DNA of 64,000 bases from Parabacteroides sp. PF5-6 (GTDB lineage Bacteria; Bacteroidota; Bacteroidia; Bacteroidales; Tannerellaceae): assembly GCF_029504695.1 (NCBI RefSeq), contig NZ_JAQFIN010000008.1, positions 112,884-176,883 on the forward strand, in the 5' to 3' direction. Below are positions 35,121-44,135 of the stretch, in pieces; position 1 is the stretch's first letter, and every line of letters begins with the position of its first letter. A program made the translations under genes and the position numbers. The notes under the pieces were generated by a model. It searched no databases and was not told the origin of the DNA. It saw only the letters and a list, made by a program, of their open reading frames with translations.

Positions 35121-35212
35121 TCATTCCCTACGACGGCATTACCCGTGTCAGGTTCTATGGGTATCATCTCAGCCTAAGTCGAACTTAAGCACCCCTATCT
35201 ATTCGGAGGGCA
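35121..35212 (-). ncRNA. TPP (thiamine pyrophosphate) riboswitch
   Basis: Read on the minus strand, the conserved TPP-aptamer blocks are present in order: AGGGGTGCT, GGCTGAGATGATACCC, GAACCTGA, CGGGTAATGCCG and CGTAGGGA. The element ends about 110 bases ahead of the TonB receptor start and should turn the thiamine salvage operon down when TPP is abundant. Confidence 0.96.
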
Positions 35213-35250
35213 AAGGAATAGAAAATTATTGAAATGCGCGCAATTATATC

Positions 35251-35508
35251 TCATAAACTATCCAGAAATGCGGTTAATTCTTCTTTCGAACGCGTCTTAA
35301 TGACTTTTCCTTCCCGCGCTTCTTGCAACGCTTGATCGATCCTGGCAAAGAATTCTTCTTTACTCATCAACGTGTCGTCGTCGGCTATCGGCACGATCTT
35401 GTACGACCGGGTTTTCCCTCTTTGCACCAGAATCTCTTCCCCGTTATCCACCCGATCGAAGTAGGAAGCTTGATTGTCACGGAATTCTCTTGAACTGATT
35501 ACTAACAT
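35251..35508 (-). CDS. YefM/Phd-type antitoxin, duplicate copy
   Basis: The 85-residue protein starts MLVISSREFRDNQASYFD, the usual YefM/Phd N-terminal DNA-binding fold. The first 51 residues are the same as in the antitoxin at 35812-36069. The C-terminal half, which in this family wraps the toxin, differs (EEFFARIDQALQEAREGKVIKTRSKEELTAFLDSL). It follows the toxin gene by 31 bases on the same strand, giving antitoxin-toxin-antitoxin order. It may still bind operator DNA but need not neutralise the same toxin. Confidence 0.85.
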   Translation of the reverse strand: MLVISSREFRDNQASYFDRVDNGEEILVQRGKTRSYKIVPIADDDTLMSKEEFFARIDQALQEAREGKVIKTRSKEELTAFLDSL

Positions 35509-35539
35509 ATTGTCTCGTTGTGTTTATTTGTAATACCAA

Positions 35540-35815
35540 TTATTTATCGTCATAATGCCCATAGGATGATAAAACCAATACAGTGATCTGCTCATTGTCA
35601 ATCTGATACACTAAGCGGTGCTTATCCGTAATCTTCCGCGACCATTGTCCTACCCGATTCTTCCCCAGAGGCTTGGGATGGCCGGTACCGGTTTCGGGGT
35701 GGTCTTGTAATTCGAGGATCAACTTCATTGTTTTTTTGTATGCAGCCGGTTCGCTACGCTTTAACGTTTTAATACCTTTGTCGGCTATGGGCGAAATTGA
35801 AACCTTATAAATCAT
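35540..35815 (-). CDS. YoeB-family mRNA interferase toxin
   Basis: The 91-residue protein shows the RelE/YoeB fold and motifs: HPETGTGHPKPL with the glutamate, WSRKITDKHRLVYQ with the arginine, and the C-terminal SSYGHYDD, in which histidine and tyrosine complete the active site. YoeB toxins cut mRNA at the ribosome during translation. The gene overlaps the upstream antitoxin by four bases (ATGA), giving tight coupling. All key residues appear intact, so it is probably active. Confidence 0.9.
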   Translation of the reverse strand: MIYKVSISPIADKGIKTLKRSEPAAYKKTMKLILELQDHPETGTGHPKPLGKNRVGQWSRKITDKHRLVYQIDNEQITVLVLSSYGHYDDK

Positions 35816-36069
35816 AGGCTATCAAAATAAGCCATTAATTCTTCTTTTGAATTGAGGGTAATACCTTTTCCTTCCCTTACTTCTTGCAACGCCTGATCGA
35901 TTTGGGCAAAGAACGCTTCTTTACTCATCAACGTGTCGTCGTCGGCTATCGGCACGATCTTGTACGACCGGGTTTTCCCTCTTTGCACCAGAATCTCTTC
36001 CCCGTTATCCACCCGATCGAAGTAGGAAGCTTGATTGTCACGGAATTCTCTTGAACTGATTACTAACAT
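35812..36069 (-). CDS. YefM/Phd-type antitoxin, cognate copy
   Basis: From MLVISSREFRDNQ the protein has 85 residues; the ATG at 36090 adds seven residues (MVPNNKN) but falls too close to a promoter-like TATATTTG (36098-36105) and is less likely. The N-terminal half is the DNA-binding domain. The C-terminal half (EAFFAQIDQALQEVREGKGITLNSKEELMAYFDSL) is the expected toxin-binding segment. The ATGA overlap with the YoeB gene marks it as the cognate antitoxin. GGTAC motifs at 36082-36098 may be its operator. Confidence 0.88.
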   Translation of the reverse strand: MLVISSREFRDNQASYFDRVDNGEEILVQRGKTRSYKIVPIADDDTLMSKEAFFAQIDQALQEVREGKGITLNSKEELMAYFDSL

Positions 36070-36079
36070 ATTTTTATTG

Positions 36080-36105
36080 TTTGGTACCATACTGGTACAA
36101 ATATA
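36080..36105 (-). promoter_or_regulatory. Promoter and GGTAC operator-like repeats of the toxin-antitoxin operon
   Basis: TTGGTACC and TGGTACAA lie side by side, directly downstream of TATATTTG read on the minus strand (36098-36105). The overlap of GTAC repeats with the -7 region fits autoregulation as known for YefM-YoeB. No clear -33 box is seen. Confidence 0.45.
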
Positions 36106-36220
36106 GTGTTTTTTTTCTTTTTATGTACTATGTTTCTTTGCATTAAACGCTTTCTTGCCCGAATCATAGCTACTGAGCCGCTGGGCAGGCAGCCTTGATC
36201 GCCTACTTTTTCATTCCCTA

Positions 36221-36304
36221 AAAAAGGCTGCCGGAGTTTTCCAAAAGGCTGCCGGAGTTTTCCAAAAGGCCGGCGGCCTTTTTCAAAAAGCTGCCGGCTT
36301 TTTT
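36221..36304. repeat. 21-bp repeat family, locus 3
   Basis: Units AAAGGCTGCCGGAGTTTTCCA repeat twice, followed by GGCCGGCGGCCTTTTTC and AAGCTGCCGGCTTTTTT. The T runs after GC stems suggest a bidirectional terminator between the toxin-antitoxin operon and rimP. Confidence 0.75.
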
Positions 36305-36356
36305 CAGCGTTGCAACGCGCGCGCTTAGGCGAGAGACCATATTATTGTGTAAATTA

Positions 36357-36387
36357 TTTGCAAACTCATTGATTTTTTGTATATTTG
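36357..36387 (+). promoter_or_regulatory. Promoter of the rimP-nusA-infB operon
   Basis: TTTG at 36357-36360 and TATATTTG at 36380-36387 are separated by 19 bases, an exact fit to the Bacteroidetes consensus. The leader to the rimP start is about 65 bases. Confidence 0.8.
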
Positions 36388-36458
36388 CAGCCGATTTGGA
36401 GAAGTTGAGGAGGGGGCGGGTAGTCCCCTCCTTTTGTTTACTTAGTTGAAAATACAAG

Positions 36459-36926
36459 ATGATTGATAAAGAAACGATACGTACATGGGTGGAAGAGGAA
36501 TTGGCTATTACGTCCCACTTTCTGGTGGATGTAATGATCAAACCCGGCAACCTGATTGTGATCGAAATCGACAACGATGAAGCGGTCGGTATCGATGATT
36601 GCGTGGCCTTGAGCCGTCACCTTGAAGCGAAGCTCGACCGCGATGTCGAAGATTTTGAATTGGAAGTCGGTTCGGCCGGCATCACCTCCCCGTTCAAAGT
36701 GGTGCGTCAGTACCAAAAGAATATCGGCAAGCCGGTGGAGATGTTATTGAAAAGCGGTACGAAGCTGAGTGGCATACTGAAAGAGGCCGACGAACAAGGA
36801 GCCGTGATCACGATCACCAAGCAGGTCAAACCCGAAGGCGCGAAGCGCAAAGTGACTGTCGAAGAAGATCAGTCTTATCGTTACGAAGAAATAAAATATA
36901 CAAAATACGTAATAACATTCAAATAG
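36459..36926 (+). CDS. rimP: Ribosome maturation factor RimP
   Basis: The 155-residue protein has the RimP N-terminal domain with VIEIDNDEAVGIDDCVALSRHLE and EVGSAGITSPFK, and a C-terminal SH3-like part (GKPVEMLLKSGTKLSGILKEA). RimP binds the 30S precursor and helps its maturation. The gene is first in the rimP-nusA-infB cluster, the order found across bacteria, four bases ahead of nusA. It has a consensus promoter upstream. Confidence 0.92.
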   Translation: MIDKETIRTWVEEELAITSHFLVDVMIKPGNLIVIEIDNDEAVGIDDCVALSRHLEAKLDRDVEDFELEVGSAGITSPFKVVRQYQKNIGKPVEMLLKSGTKLSGILKEADEQGAVITITKQVKPEGAKRKVTVEEDQSYRYEEIKYTKYVITFK

Positions 36927-36930
36927 AATT

Positions 36931-38190
36931 ATGGCCAAGAAAGAGGAAACAATCAGTATGATCGATACCCTTGCGGAATTTAAGGAACTAAAAAATATCG
37001 ATAAAGATACGATGATCAGCGTGTTGGAAGAGTCCTTCCGGAACGTGATTGCGAAGATGTTTGGTACGGATGAGAATTACGACGTAATTATCAACCCTGA
37101 GAAGGGCGACTTTGAGATCTGGCGAAACCGGACCGTAGTGGCCGATGATGAATTGGAAGACCCTAACCTGGAAGTGACTTTGAGCGAAGCGTTGGCTATC
37201 GACCCCGACAGTGAAGTGGGCGAAGAGGTGACCGACGAAGTATATTTCGCCAAATTCGGTCGCCGTGCCATCCTCAACCTGCGCCAGACGTTGGCTTCCA
37301 AGATTCTGGAACTGCAAAAAGACAGCTTGTTTGCTAAATATAAAGACAAGGTCGGCACCATCATTGCCGCCGATGTCTATCAGGTTTGGAAAAAAGAGAT
37401 CCTGTTGTTGGACGACGAGGGCAATGAGTTGCTGCTCCCGAAATCCGAGCAGATCCCTTCCGATTTCTACCGCAAGGGAGAAACCGTACGGGCGATCGTG
37501 CAACGGGTAGACAACGTCAATAACAACCCGAAGATCATCCTGTCGCGTACCGACAAAGTCTTCCTGCAACGCTTGTTCGAGTTGGAAGTACCCGAGATCA
37601 ACGACGGCTTGATCACCATCAAAGCCATCGCGCGTATCCCGGGCGAACGCGCCAAGGTAGCGGTTGAATCTTACGACGACCGCATCGATCCGGTAGGCGC
37701 CTGCGTGGGCATGAAAGGATCCCGTATCCATGGGATCGTGCGCGAGCTGCGCAACGAGAATATCGACGTGATCAATTATACCGCGAACAGCTCCCTGTTT
37801 ATCCAGCGCTCCCTGAGTCCGGCCAAAGTCTCTTCTATCCGTATCATAGAAGACGAACGCAAAGCGGAAGTCTATCTGCGCCCGGAAGAGGTATCCCTGG
37901 CTATTGGTAAGGGCGGTTTGAATATCAAACTGGCTTGTATGTTAACTGAATATACGATCGACGTATTCCGCGATATCGACAACGCTGACGAAGAAGATAT
38001 CTATCTGGATGAATTTGCAGATGAGATCGACAGCTGGGTGATCGACGCCATGAAGAATATCGGTTGTTATACAGCCAAATCCGTTCTGGCTTTGAGCCGG
38101 GAAGAAATAATCGAGCGGGCCGACCTGGAAGAACAAACGGTTGACGATGTCCTGGGTGTATTATCCGCTGAATTTGAGGACGAAGAATAA
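36931..38190 (+). CDS. nusA: Transcription termination/antitermination factor NusA
   Basis: The 419-residue protein shows the NusA N-terminal domain (about 1-135), an S1 domain (about 136-205) and KH domains with DPVGACVGMKGSRIHGIVREL and VSLAIGKGGLNIKLA (the paired GxxG motifs). The C-terminal part is short, with one helix-hairpin-helix-like segment, as in Bacteroidetes. NusA binds RNA polymerase and nascent RNA. The gene lies between rimP and infB on one transcript. Confidence 0.95.
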   Translation: MAKKEETISMIDTLAEFKELKNIDKDTMISVLEESFRNVIAKMFGTDENYDVIINPEKGDFEIWRNRTVVADDELEDPNLEVTLSEALAIDPDSEVGEEVTDEVYFAKFGRRAILNLRQTLASKILELQKDSLFAKYKDKVGTIIAADVYQVWKKEILLLDDEGNELLLPKSEQIPSDFYRKGETVRAIVQRVDNVNNNPKIILSRTDKVFLQRLFELEVPEINDGLITIKAIARIPGERAKVAVESYDDRIDPVGACVGMKGSRIHGIVRELRNENIDVINYTANSSLFIQRSLSPAKVSSIRIIEDERKAEVYLRPEEVSLAIGKGGLNIKLACMLTEYTIDVFRDIDNADEEDIYLDEFADEIDSWVIDAMKNIGCYTAKSVLALSREEIIERADLEEQTVDDVLGVLSAEFEDEE

Positions 38191-38214
38191 AAGAGTATTA
38201 CGACAAAGTTAAAT

Positions 38215-41200
38215 ATGCCTATTAAATTAATTCAAGTACAGAGAAAATTGAATGTGGGGATCAACACCGTTGTTGACTTCCTGCACAAGAAAGGTCATGA
38301 GGTAGAGGATAACCCCAATACCCGGATCAGTGATGAACAGTATGCTTTGCTCGTAAAGGAATTTGGTAAAGACCTACCGGAGAGTGAACGAAATATTCTG
38401 TTGACCAAAAGACCGCCCAGAGAAGAACAACCTCCGCGGAAAGAAGAGAAAACAGAAGAAATCAAAACAGTTGTTCCTGAAGACTTAAAGCCGAAGATAA
38501 TCACGACAGGCCATATCGACCTGGAGCGAAAAGCGAAGAAACAGGAAGAACCGCAACCGGCCCAACCGGTGGCAGAGAAGAAGGTAGAGCCCAAGGTGGA
38601 ACCCAAAGTCGAAGCCAAACCGGAAGAAGTCCGGAAGGCACCGGTCGAAAAGGTCGCTTCGCCGGCTGCCGTCGCGGTAGAACCCGAGAAAAAAGAAGCC
38701 CCGGCGCCAAAGGCAGAAGAAAAACCGGCTGCCCCGGTTCAGGAAGTCAAACCCGAACCCCAGGAAGAAAAGGCTCCGCAAACGATCAAAGCCGAAGCGC
38801 CCGCGCCAGAGCCGGTCAAACCGCAGGCTCCGGCCCACGAAGAGGCAGAACCCGTACGGGATACCACCGGTGATGGAGGTGCTGAAGCCGACAGCTCCGA
38901 CGAGGAAGACAATACGCCTTTCCGCCTGAACACGCCCAAGCTCGAATCGAATATCAAGGTCAAAGGCATGATCGACCTGACCTCGCTCAATCAATCCACC
39001 CGTCCGAAGAAAAAGACGAAAGAGGAAAAAAGAAAAGAACGCGACGATAAGATCAAAGCGGCAACGGGCAACCGCCCGGCCGGCCAGGGAACCGGAACTT
39101 TCCGCGACCGCAGAGACGCGGCAGGCAAACCGGGAGCAGGCCCGGCATTCGCGAAACCGGGCACAGGCAGTGCACCCACCAAACCGGGTACAGGCAATGC
39201 ACCGGTGAAACCCGGCGAATCCGCCGACGCGAAGAAGAAACGTAACCGGATCAAAAAAGACCGGATCGATATCAACAATACGCCGGGAACCAATGCCCGG
39301 CCGACACGCGACCGTCCGGCCAACGACCGCAACGACCGCAACAAACGCCTCAAACGCCCGGTGAAAGCCGAAGTGAGCGAGGAGGATGTACAAAAGCAAA
39401 TCAAAGAAACCCTCGCCCGCCTGACCAACAAAGGCAACAAAGGTAAGGGAGCCAAATACCGTCGCGACAAACGCGATGCTGCCGTCCGCCGCGAGAACGA
39501 GATGCTCGAACAGGAGGAAATGGACAGCCGCGTATTGAAACTGACGGAGTTTGTAACGGCAAACGACCTGGCCAATATGATGAACGTGCCGGTGACCCAG
39601 GTCATCGCCACCTGTATGTCCATCGGTATGATGGTATCCATCAACCAACGGCTCGATGCCGAAACGATCAATATCGTAGTCGATGAGTTCGGGTATAAGA
39701 CCGAATACGTCAGCGCCGAAGTGGTCGAAGCCATCAGAGACGACGAAGAGGATAACGAAGAAGACTGGGTAGCCCGTCCGCCGATCGTTACGGTGATGGG
39801 ACACGTCGACCACGGGAAAACCTCGCTGCTCGACAATATCCGTAATGCCAATGTGATCGCCGGTGAAGCCGGAGGAATCACCCAGCATATCGGAGCCTAC
39901 AACGTGAAGCTGGCCAGCGGACGCCGTATCACCTTCCTCGATACTCCGGGTCACGAGGCCTTTACCGCCATGCGTGCCCGTGGGGCGAAGATCACCGATA
40001 TCGCGATCATCATCGTGGCCGCCGACGACAATGTGATGCCACAGACCATCGAAGCGATCAACCATGCTTCGGCCGCCGGTGTACCCATTGTCTTTGCCAT
40101 CAACAAAGTGGATAAACCGACCGCCAATCCGGAGAAGATCAAAGAGGAACTGGCCAATATGAACTACCTGGTCGAAGACTGGGGAGGCAAATACCAGAGC
40201 CAGGATATCTCCGCCAAGAAAGGTATCGGCTTGGAAGAACTGTTAGAAAAGGTATTGCTCGAGGCCGACCTGCTCGACCTCAAAGCCAATCCGACCAAAC
40301 GGGCTGTCGGCTCGATCATCGAATCGTCTCTCGACAAAGGACGGGGTTATGTCTCCACCATCCTGGTAGAAAACGGAACCCTGAAGATGGGAGATATCGT
40401 GATCGCCGGAACCTATCATGGCCGTATCAAAGCGATGTTCAACGAACGTAACCAGCGGGTCGAAAAGGCCGGTCCTTCCGAACCGGTATTGATCCTCGGA
40501 CTCAACGGGGCGCCCCAGGCAGGAGATACGTTCAATGTACTCGAAACGGAACAGGAAGCGCGTGAGATCGCTACCCGCCGCGAACAGTTGCAACGCGAAC
40601 AAGGCCTGCGTACGCAGAAGATGCTTACGTTGGATGATATCGGTCGCCGCATCGCTGTGGGTAACTTCCAGGAATTGAATGTGATTGTGAAAGGTGACGT
40701 GGACGGTTCGGTAGAAGCATTGTCCGACTCCCTGATCCGTCTGTCGACCGAAGAGATCCAGGTGAATGTCATCCACAAAGCCGTCGGACAAATCTCCGAA
40801 TCGGATGTGGTACTGGCAGCCGCTTCGAATGCCATTATCATTGGCTTCCAGGTACGTCCTTCCGTGGCGGCCCGACGGAATGCCGAGCGCGATGGCGTGG
40901 AGATCCGTCTCTACTCGATCATCTACGATGCCATCGAAGAGGTGAAGAGCGCTATGGAAGGTATGCTTTCACCGGAAATCCGGGAAGAGATCACGGCCAA
41001 CGTGGAAGTGCTTCAGGTGTTCAAGATCACGAAAGTGGGAACGATCGCCGGTTGTATGGTCAAAGAAGGCAAGATCAAACGGACGAACAAGGTGCGCCTG
41101 ATCCGCGACGGTATCGTGGTTCATTCCGGCGAGCTGGAAACCCTCAAACGCTTCAAGGACGAAGTGAAAGAGGTCTACACCGGACAGGAATGCGGGCTGA

Positions 41201-41280
41201 ATATAAGAAACTTCAATGATATCCAGGTAGGCGATATCGTCGAAGCATACGAAGAAACAGAAATCAAGAAAACCCTATAA
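38215..41280 (+). CDS. infB: Translation initiation factor IF-2
   Basis: The 1021-residue protein has an N-terminal helical domain ([20 protein letters not shown]), a long low-complexity linker (about 65-430) rich in proline, glutamate, lysine and alanine with [12 protein letters not shown] repeats, and a second IF2_N domain. The GTPase shows [29 protein letters not shown] and NKVDK. Domains II, III and IV complete the protein. IF-2 places fMet-tRNA on the 30S subunit. It follows nusA by 24 bases; the cvpA-like gene follows after three. Confidence 0.96.
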   Translation: MPIKLIQVQRKLNVGINTVVDFLHKKGHEVEDNPNTRISDEQYALLVKEFGKDLPESERNILLTKRPPREEQPPRKEEKTEEIKTVVPEDLKPKIITTGHIDLERKAKKQEEPQPAQPVAEKKVEPKVEPKVEAKPEEVRKAPVEKVASPAAVAVEPEKKEAPAPKAEEKPAAPVQEVKPEPQEEKAPQTIKAEAPAPEPVKPQAPAHEEAEPVRDTTGDGGAEADSSDEEDNTPFRLNTPKLESNIKVKGMIDLTSLNQSTRPKKKTKEEKRKERDDKIKAATGNRPAGQGTGTFRDRRDAAGKPGAGPAFAKPGTGSAPTKPGTGNAPVKPGESADAKKKRNRIKKDRIDINNTPGTNARPTRDRPANDRNDRNKRLKRPVKAEVSEEDVQKQIKETLARLTNKGNKGKGAKYRRDKRDAAVRRENEMLEQEEMDSRVLKLTEFVTANDLANMMNVPVTQVIATCMSIGMMVSINQRLDAETINIVVDEFGYKTEYVSAEVVEAIRDDEEDNEEDWVARPPIVTVMGHVDHGKTSLLDNIRNANVIAGEAGGITQHIGAYNVKLASGRRITFLDTPGHEAFTAMRARGAKITDIAIIIVAADDNVMPQTIEAINHASAAGVPIVFAINKVDKPTANPEKIKEELANMNYLVEDWGGKYQSQDISAKKGIGLEELLEKVLLEADLLDLKANPTKRAVGSIIESSLDKGRGYVSTILVENGTLKMGDIVIAGTYHGRIKAMFNERNQRVEKAGPSEPVLILGLNGAPQAGDTFNVLETEQEAREIATRREQLQREQGLRTQKMLTLDDIGRRIAVGNFQELNVIVKGDVDGSVEALSDSLIRLSTEEIQVNVIHKAVGQISESDVVLAAASNAIIIGFQVRPSVAARRNAERDGVEIRLYSIIYDAIEEVKSAMEGMLSPEIREEITANVEVLQVFKITKVGTIAGCMVKEGKIKRTNKVRLIRDGIVVHSGELETLKRFKDEVKEVYTGQECGLNIRNFNDIQVGDIVEAYEETEIKKTL

Positions 41281-41283
41281 GTT

Positions 41284-41766
41284 ATGAACTGGTTGGACAT
41301 TGCAATCGTATGTCTGGCAGGGATCGGTATTGTGAAAGGCCTGTTTGATGGAATCATCAAACAGGTTGTTTCGCTTATAGCTCTCGTGGTCGGTATCCTT
41401 TTTTGCGGAAAAGCGGCCGCGTGGCTGCGTGGGCATCTGATCGATCTGGACTGGTTTCCGGCGGAGACGGTCTCTATCCTCAGCTATATCCTGGGCTTCC
41501 TGTTGATCGTCGCCGTCGTATTGCTGGCGGGAGAGATTGTGCACCGCTTGGTGGGCGCCACGCCGTTGAGCGTGATCAATCACGTATTCGGCGGTGTCTT
41601 CGGCCTGTTCGTCATGATCCTCTTCCTGAGCCTTTTCTTTAATCTGTTGGAGATGGTCGATAAATCGTCTGCCCTGATCGCTATGGAAACCAAGGACGCA
41701 TCCCGCTTTTACACGCCAATAACACATCTGCTGCCAACCCTTTTGCCTGTCGAATTGTTTAATTAA
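41284..41766 (+). CDS. CvpA-family membrane protein
   Basis: The 160-residue protein begins MNWLDIAIVCLAGIGIVKGLFDGIIKQ, the CvpA start pattern (DIxI...GxxxGxxxG). Four hydrophobic segments are visible. In enterobacteria CvpA affects colicin V export and membrane stress tolerance; in Bacteroidetes the role is unknown. The gene sits three bases after infB and ahead of sufB, and is probably read from the same transcript. Confidence 0.85.
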   Translation: MNWLDIAIVCLAGIGIVKGLFDGIIKQVVSLIALVVGILFCGKAAAWLRGHLIDLDWFPAETVSILSYILGFLLIVAVVLLAGEIVHRLVGATPLSVINHVFGGVFGLFVMILFLSLFFNLLEMVDKSSALIAMETKDASRFYTPITHLLPTLLPVELFN

Positions 41767-41769
41767 TCT

Positions 41770-43215
41770 ATGCAAGACTCAAATAAGATCATAAACGAGG
41801 TAACAAACAGCGATTACAAATATGGCTTTGTTACCGATATCGATACGGAGACCATTCACAAAGGACTTGATGAAGAAGTCGTCCGTATCATCTCTGCCAA
41901 GAAAAAGGAGCCGGAATGGCTTCTGGAATTCCGCCTGAAGGCGTTCCGTTACTGGCAGACGCTTGAGATGCCCGACTGGGCGCATCTGAAGATCCCACCG
42001 ATCGACTATCAGGATATCATCTATTACGCGGCGCCGAAGAAGAAAGACGGACCGAAAAGTATGGATGAGGTGGATCCCGAACTGTTGAAGACCTTCGACA
42101 AACTGGGTATCCCGTTGCACGAACGCGCGCAACTGGCCGGTATGGCCGTCGACGCGGTGATGGATAGTGTGTCGGTCAAGACGACCTTCAAAGAGACATT
42201 GGCCGAGAAAGGCATTATCTTCTGCTCGTTCAGCGAAGCGGTATTGAACTATCCGGATCTGGTGAAGAAACACCTGGGCTCGGTAGTGAGCTACCGCGAT
42301 AACTTCTTCGCCGCCCTCAACTCGGCGGTCTTCTCCGACGGCTCGTTCGTTTATATTCCCAAAGGCGTGCGCAGTCCGATGGAACTGAGTACGTACTTCC
42401 GCATCAACGCAGCCAATACCGGGCAGTTCGAACGGACCCTGATCGTGGCCGACGACGATGCATACGTCAGCTACCTCGAAGGATGTACCGCTCCGATGCG
42501 CGACGAGAACCAATTGCATGCCGCGATCGTAGAGATCATCGCCGAAGAACGGGCCGAAGTGAAGTATTCAACAGTCCAGAACTGGTATCCGGGCGACAAA
42601 GAAGGGAAAGGCGGGATCTATAACTTCGTGACCAAACGCGGACTCTGCCGCGGCGAGAGTAGTAAGATCTCCTGGACACAGGTAGAGACCGGCTCGGCCA
42701 TCACCTGGAAATACCCCAGCTGCATCCTGGCGGGTGATAACTCGGTCGGCGAATTCTATTCGGTGGCGGTGACCAACAACTACCAACAGGCCGATACGGG
42801 TACGAAGATGATCCACCTGGGACGGAATACCAAGAGCCGGATCGTATCCAAAGGGATCTCCGCCGGTTTCAGCCAGAACAGCTACCGCGGATTGGTGAAG
42901 GTATCGCCCAAAGCGGTCAATGCCCGTAACCATAGCCAGTGCGATAGCCTGTTGTTGAGCTCCACCTGTGGCGCCCATACCTATCCCTACACGGATATTC
43001 AAAACGAGACAGCCGTGGTCGAGCATGAAGCAACGACCAGCAAGATCAGCGAAGAGCAACTCTTCTACTGCCAGCAACGCGGTATCGGGGTGGAAGAAGC
43101 CGTCGGCCTGATCGTCAACGGCTACGCCAAAGAAGTAATGAACAAACTGCCGATGGAGTTTGCCGTCGAAGCGCAGAAGCTATTGACCATCTCCCTCGAA
43201 GGCAGTGTTGGCTAA
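41770..43215 (+). CDS. sufB: Fe-S assembly scaffold protein SufB
   Basis: The 481-residue protein matches SufB throughout, with [31 protein letters not shown], the C-terminal [15 protein letters not shown], and [20 protein letters not shown]. SufB forms the SufBC2D complex that builds iron-sulfur clusters in the cytoplasm. The gene is first of sufBCD here. The stop codon is in the loop of an 8-bp stem (43204-43223) that mirrors the last codons. Confidence 0.96.
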   Translation: MQDSNKIINEVTNSDYKYGFVTDIDTETIHKGLDEEVVRIISAKKKEPEWLLEFRLKAFRYWQTLEMPDWAHLKIPPIDYQDIIYYAAPKKKDGPKSMDEVDPELLKTFDKLGIPLHERAQLAGMAVDAVMDSVSVKTTFKETLAEKGIIFCSFSEAVLNYPDLVKKHLGSVVSYRDNFFAALNSAVFSDGSFVYIPKGVRSPMELSTYFRINAANTGQFERTLIVADDDAYVSYLEGCTAPMRDENQLHAAIVEIIAEERAEVKYSTVQNWYPGDKEGKGGIYNFVTKRGLCRGESSKISWTQVETGSAITWKYPSCILAGDNSVGEFYSVAVTNNYQQADTGTKMIHLGRNTKSRIVSKGISAGFSQNSYRGLVKVSPKAVNARNHSQCDSLLLSSTCGAHTYPYTDIQNETAVVEHEATTSKISEEQLFYCQQRGIGVEEAVGLIVNGYAKEVMNKLPMEFAVEAQKLLTISLEGSVG

Positions 43216-43223
43216 CCAACACT
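43204..43223. repeat. Stem with the sufB stop codon in its loop
   Basis: AGTGTTGG (43204-43211) and CCAACACT (43216-43223) pair across CTAA, which carries the last three bases of sufB. It is a short member of the mirrored gene-end class. Confidence 0.7.
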
Positions 43224-43231
43224 TCCTTCCA

Positions 43232-43365
43232 ATTGACAATTGATAATTGACAATTGACAATTAAATGTTGGGAGATCGTAAAGCGCAATAGACATCGTAA
43301 AGAGTTAAAGAATAGTTATATATAATGCTATTAATTGTCAATTGTCAACTGTCAATTGTCAATTT
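43232..43365. repeat. CAATTGA tandem arms between sufB and sufC
   Basis: CAATTGATAATTGACAATTG repeats (about 43230-43264) face TTAATTGTCAATTGTCAACTG repeats (about 43331-43365) over 65 bases of unrelated sequence. The same design is present between the thiamine receptor and pnuT genes. Confidence 0.8.
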
Positions 43366-43385
43366 GAGCAAGCAAAGCGAGCGAT

Positions 43386-44135
43386 ATGTTGTTAGAAATA
43401 AAAAACTTACACGCCGAGATCAACGGCAAAGAGATATTGAAAGGTATTGACCTGACGGTGAATGCCGGAGAAGTGCACGCGATCATGGGACCGAACGGTT
43501 CCGGGAAGAGCACATTGAGCAGTGTATTGGTGGGAAACCCTTTGTTTACTGTCACCGAAGGAGAGGTGATTTACGAAGGCAAAGACCTGTTGGCACTCGA
43601 ACCCGAAGACCGGAGCCGGGAAGGGATCTTCCTGAGTTTCCAGTATCCGGTGGAGATTCCCGGGGTGAGCATGGTGAACTTTATGCGTGCCGCCCTCAAC
43701 GAACACCTCAAATACAAAGGCTTGGAGCCGATCTCCGCCTCCGACTTCCTGAAACTGATGCGCGAGAAACGGGCGATCGTCGAGTTGGATAATAAACTGG
43801 CGAGCCGTTCGGTGAACGAAGGATTCTCGGGAGGAGAGAAGAAACGCAACGAGATCTTCCAGATGGCGATGCTCGAACCGACACTGGCGATCCTGGATGA
43901 GACCGACAGCGGCTTGGATATCGATGCCCTACGCGTAGTGGCCAACGGGGTAAACCAGTTGCGTACGCCGCATAACGCCGCTATCGTGATCACCCACTAC
44001 CAACGGTTGTTGGATTACATCAAACCCGACTTCGTGCACGTCCTCTACAAAGGCCGCATCGTCAAAAGCGGTGGCCCCGAACTGGCCCTCGAACTCGAAG
44101 AAAAAGGCTACGACTGGCTCAAAGAGAATGACTGA
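43386..44135 (+). CDS. sufC: Fe-S assembly ATPase SufC
   Basis: The 249-residue ABC-type ATPase has Walker A GPNGSGKST, the signature SGGEKKRNEIFQM, Walker B LAILDETDSGLD and the H-loop ITHYQRLLDY. SufC powers the SufBCD scaffold. The stop overlaps the sufD start by one base (TGATG). A 170-base spacer with CAATTGA repeats separates it from sufB. Confidence 0.96.
   Translation: MLLEIKNLHAEINGKEILKGIDLTVNAGEVHAIMGPNGSGKSTLSSVLVGNPLFTVTEGEVIYEGKDLLALEPEDRSREGIFLSFQYPVEIPGVSMVNFMRAALNEHLKYKGLEPISASDFLKLMREKRAIVELDNKLASRSVNEGFSGGEKKRNEIFQMAMLEPTLAILDETDSGLDIDALRVVANGVNQLRTPHNAAIVITHYQRLLDYIKPDFVHVLYKGRIVKSGGPELALELEEKGYDWLKEND

Noticed and set aside
36218..36574. Minus-strand frame opposite rimP
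   Set aside because: It runs through the 21-bp repeat and the promoter of rimP and is antisense to a clear RimP gene.
38485..40065. Minus-strand frame of 526 codons
   Set aside because: Antisense to infB; the length comes from GC-biased codons of the linker and GTPase region.
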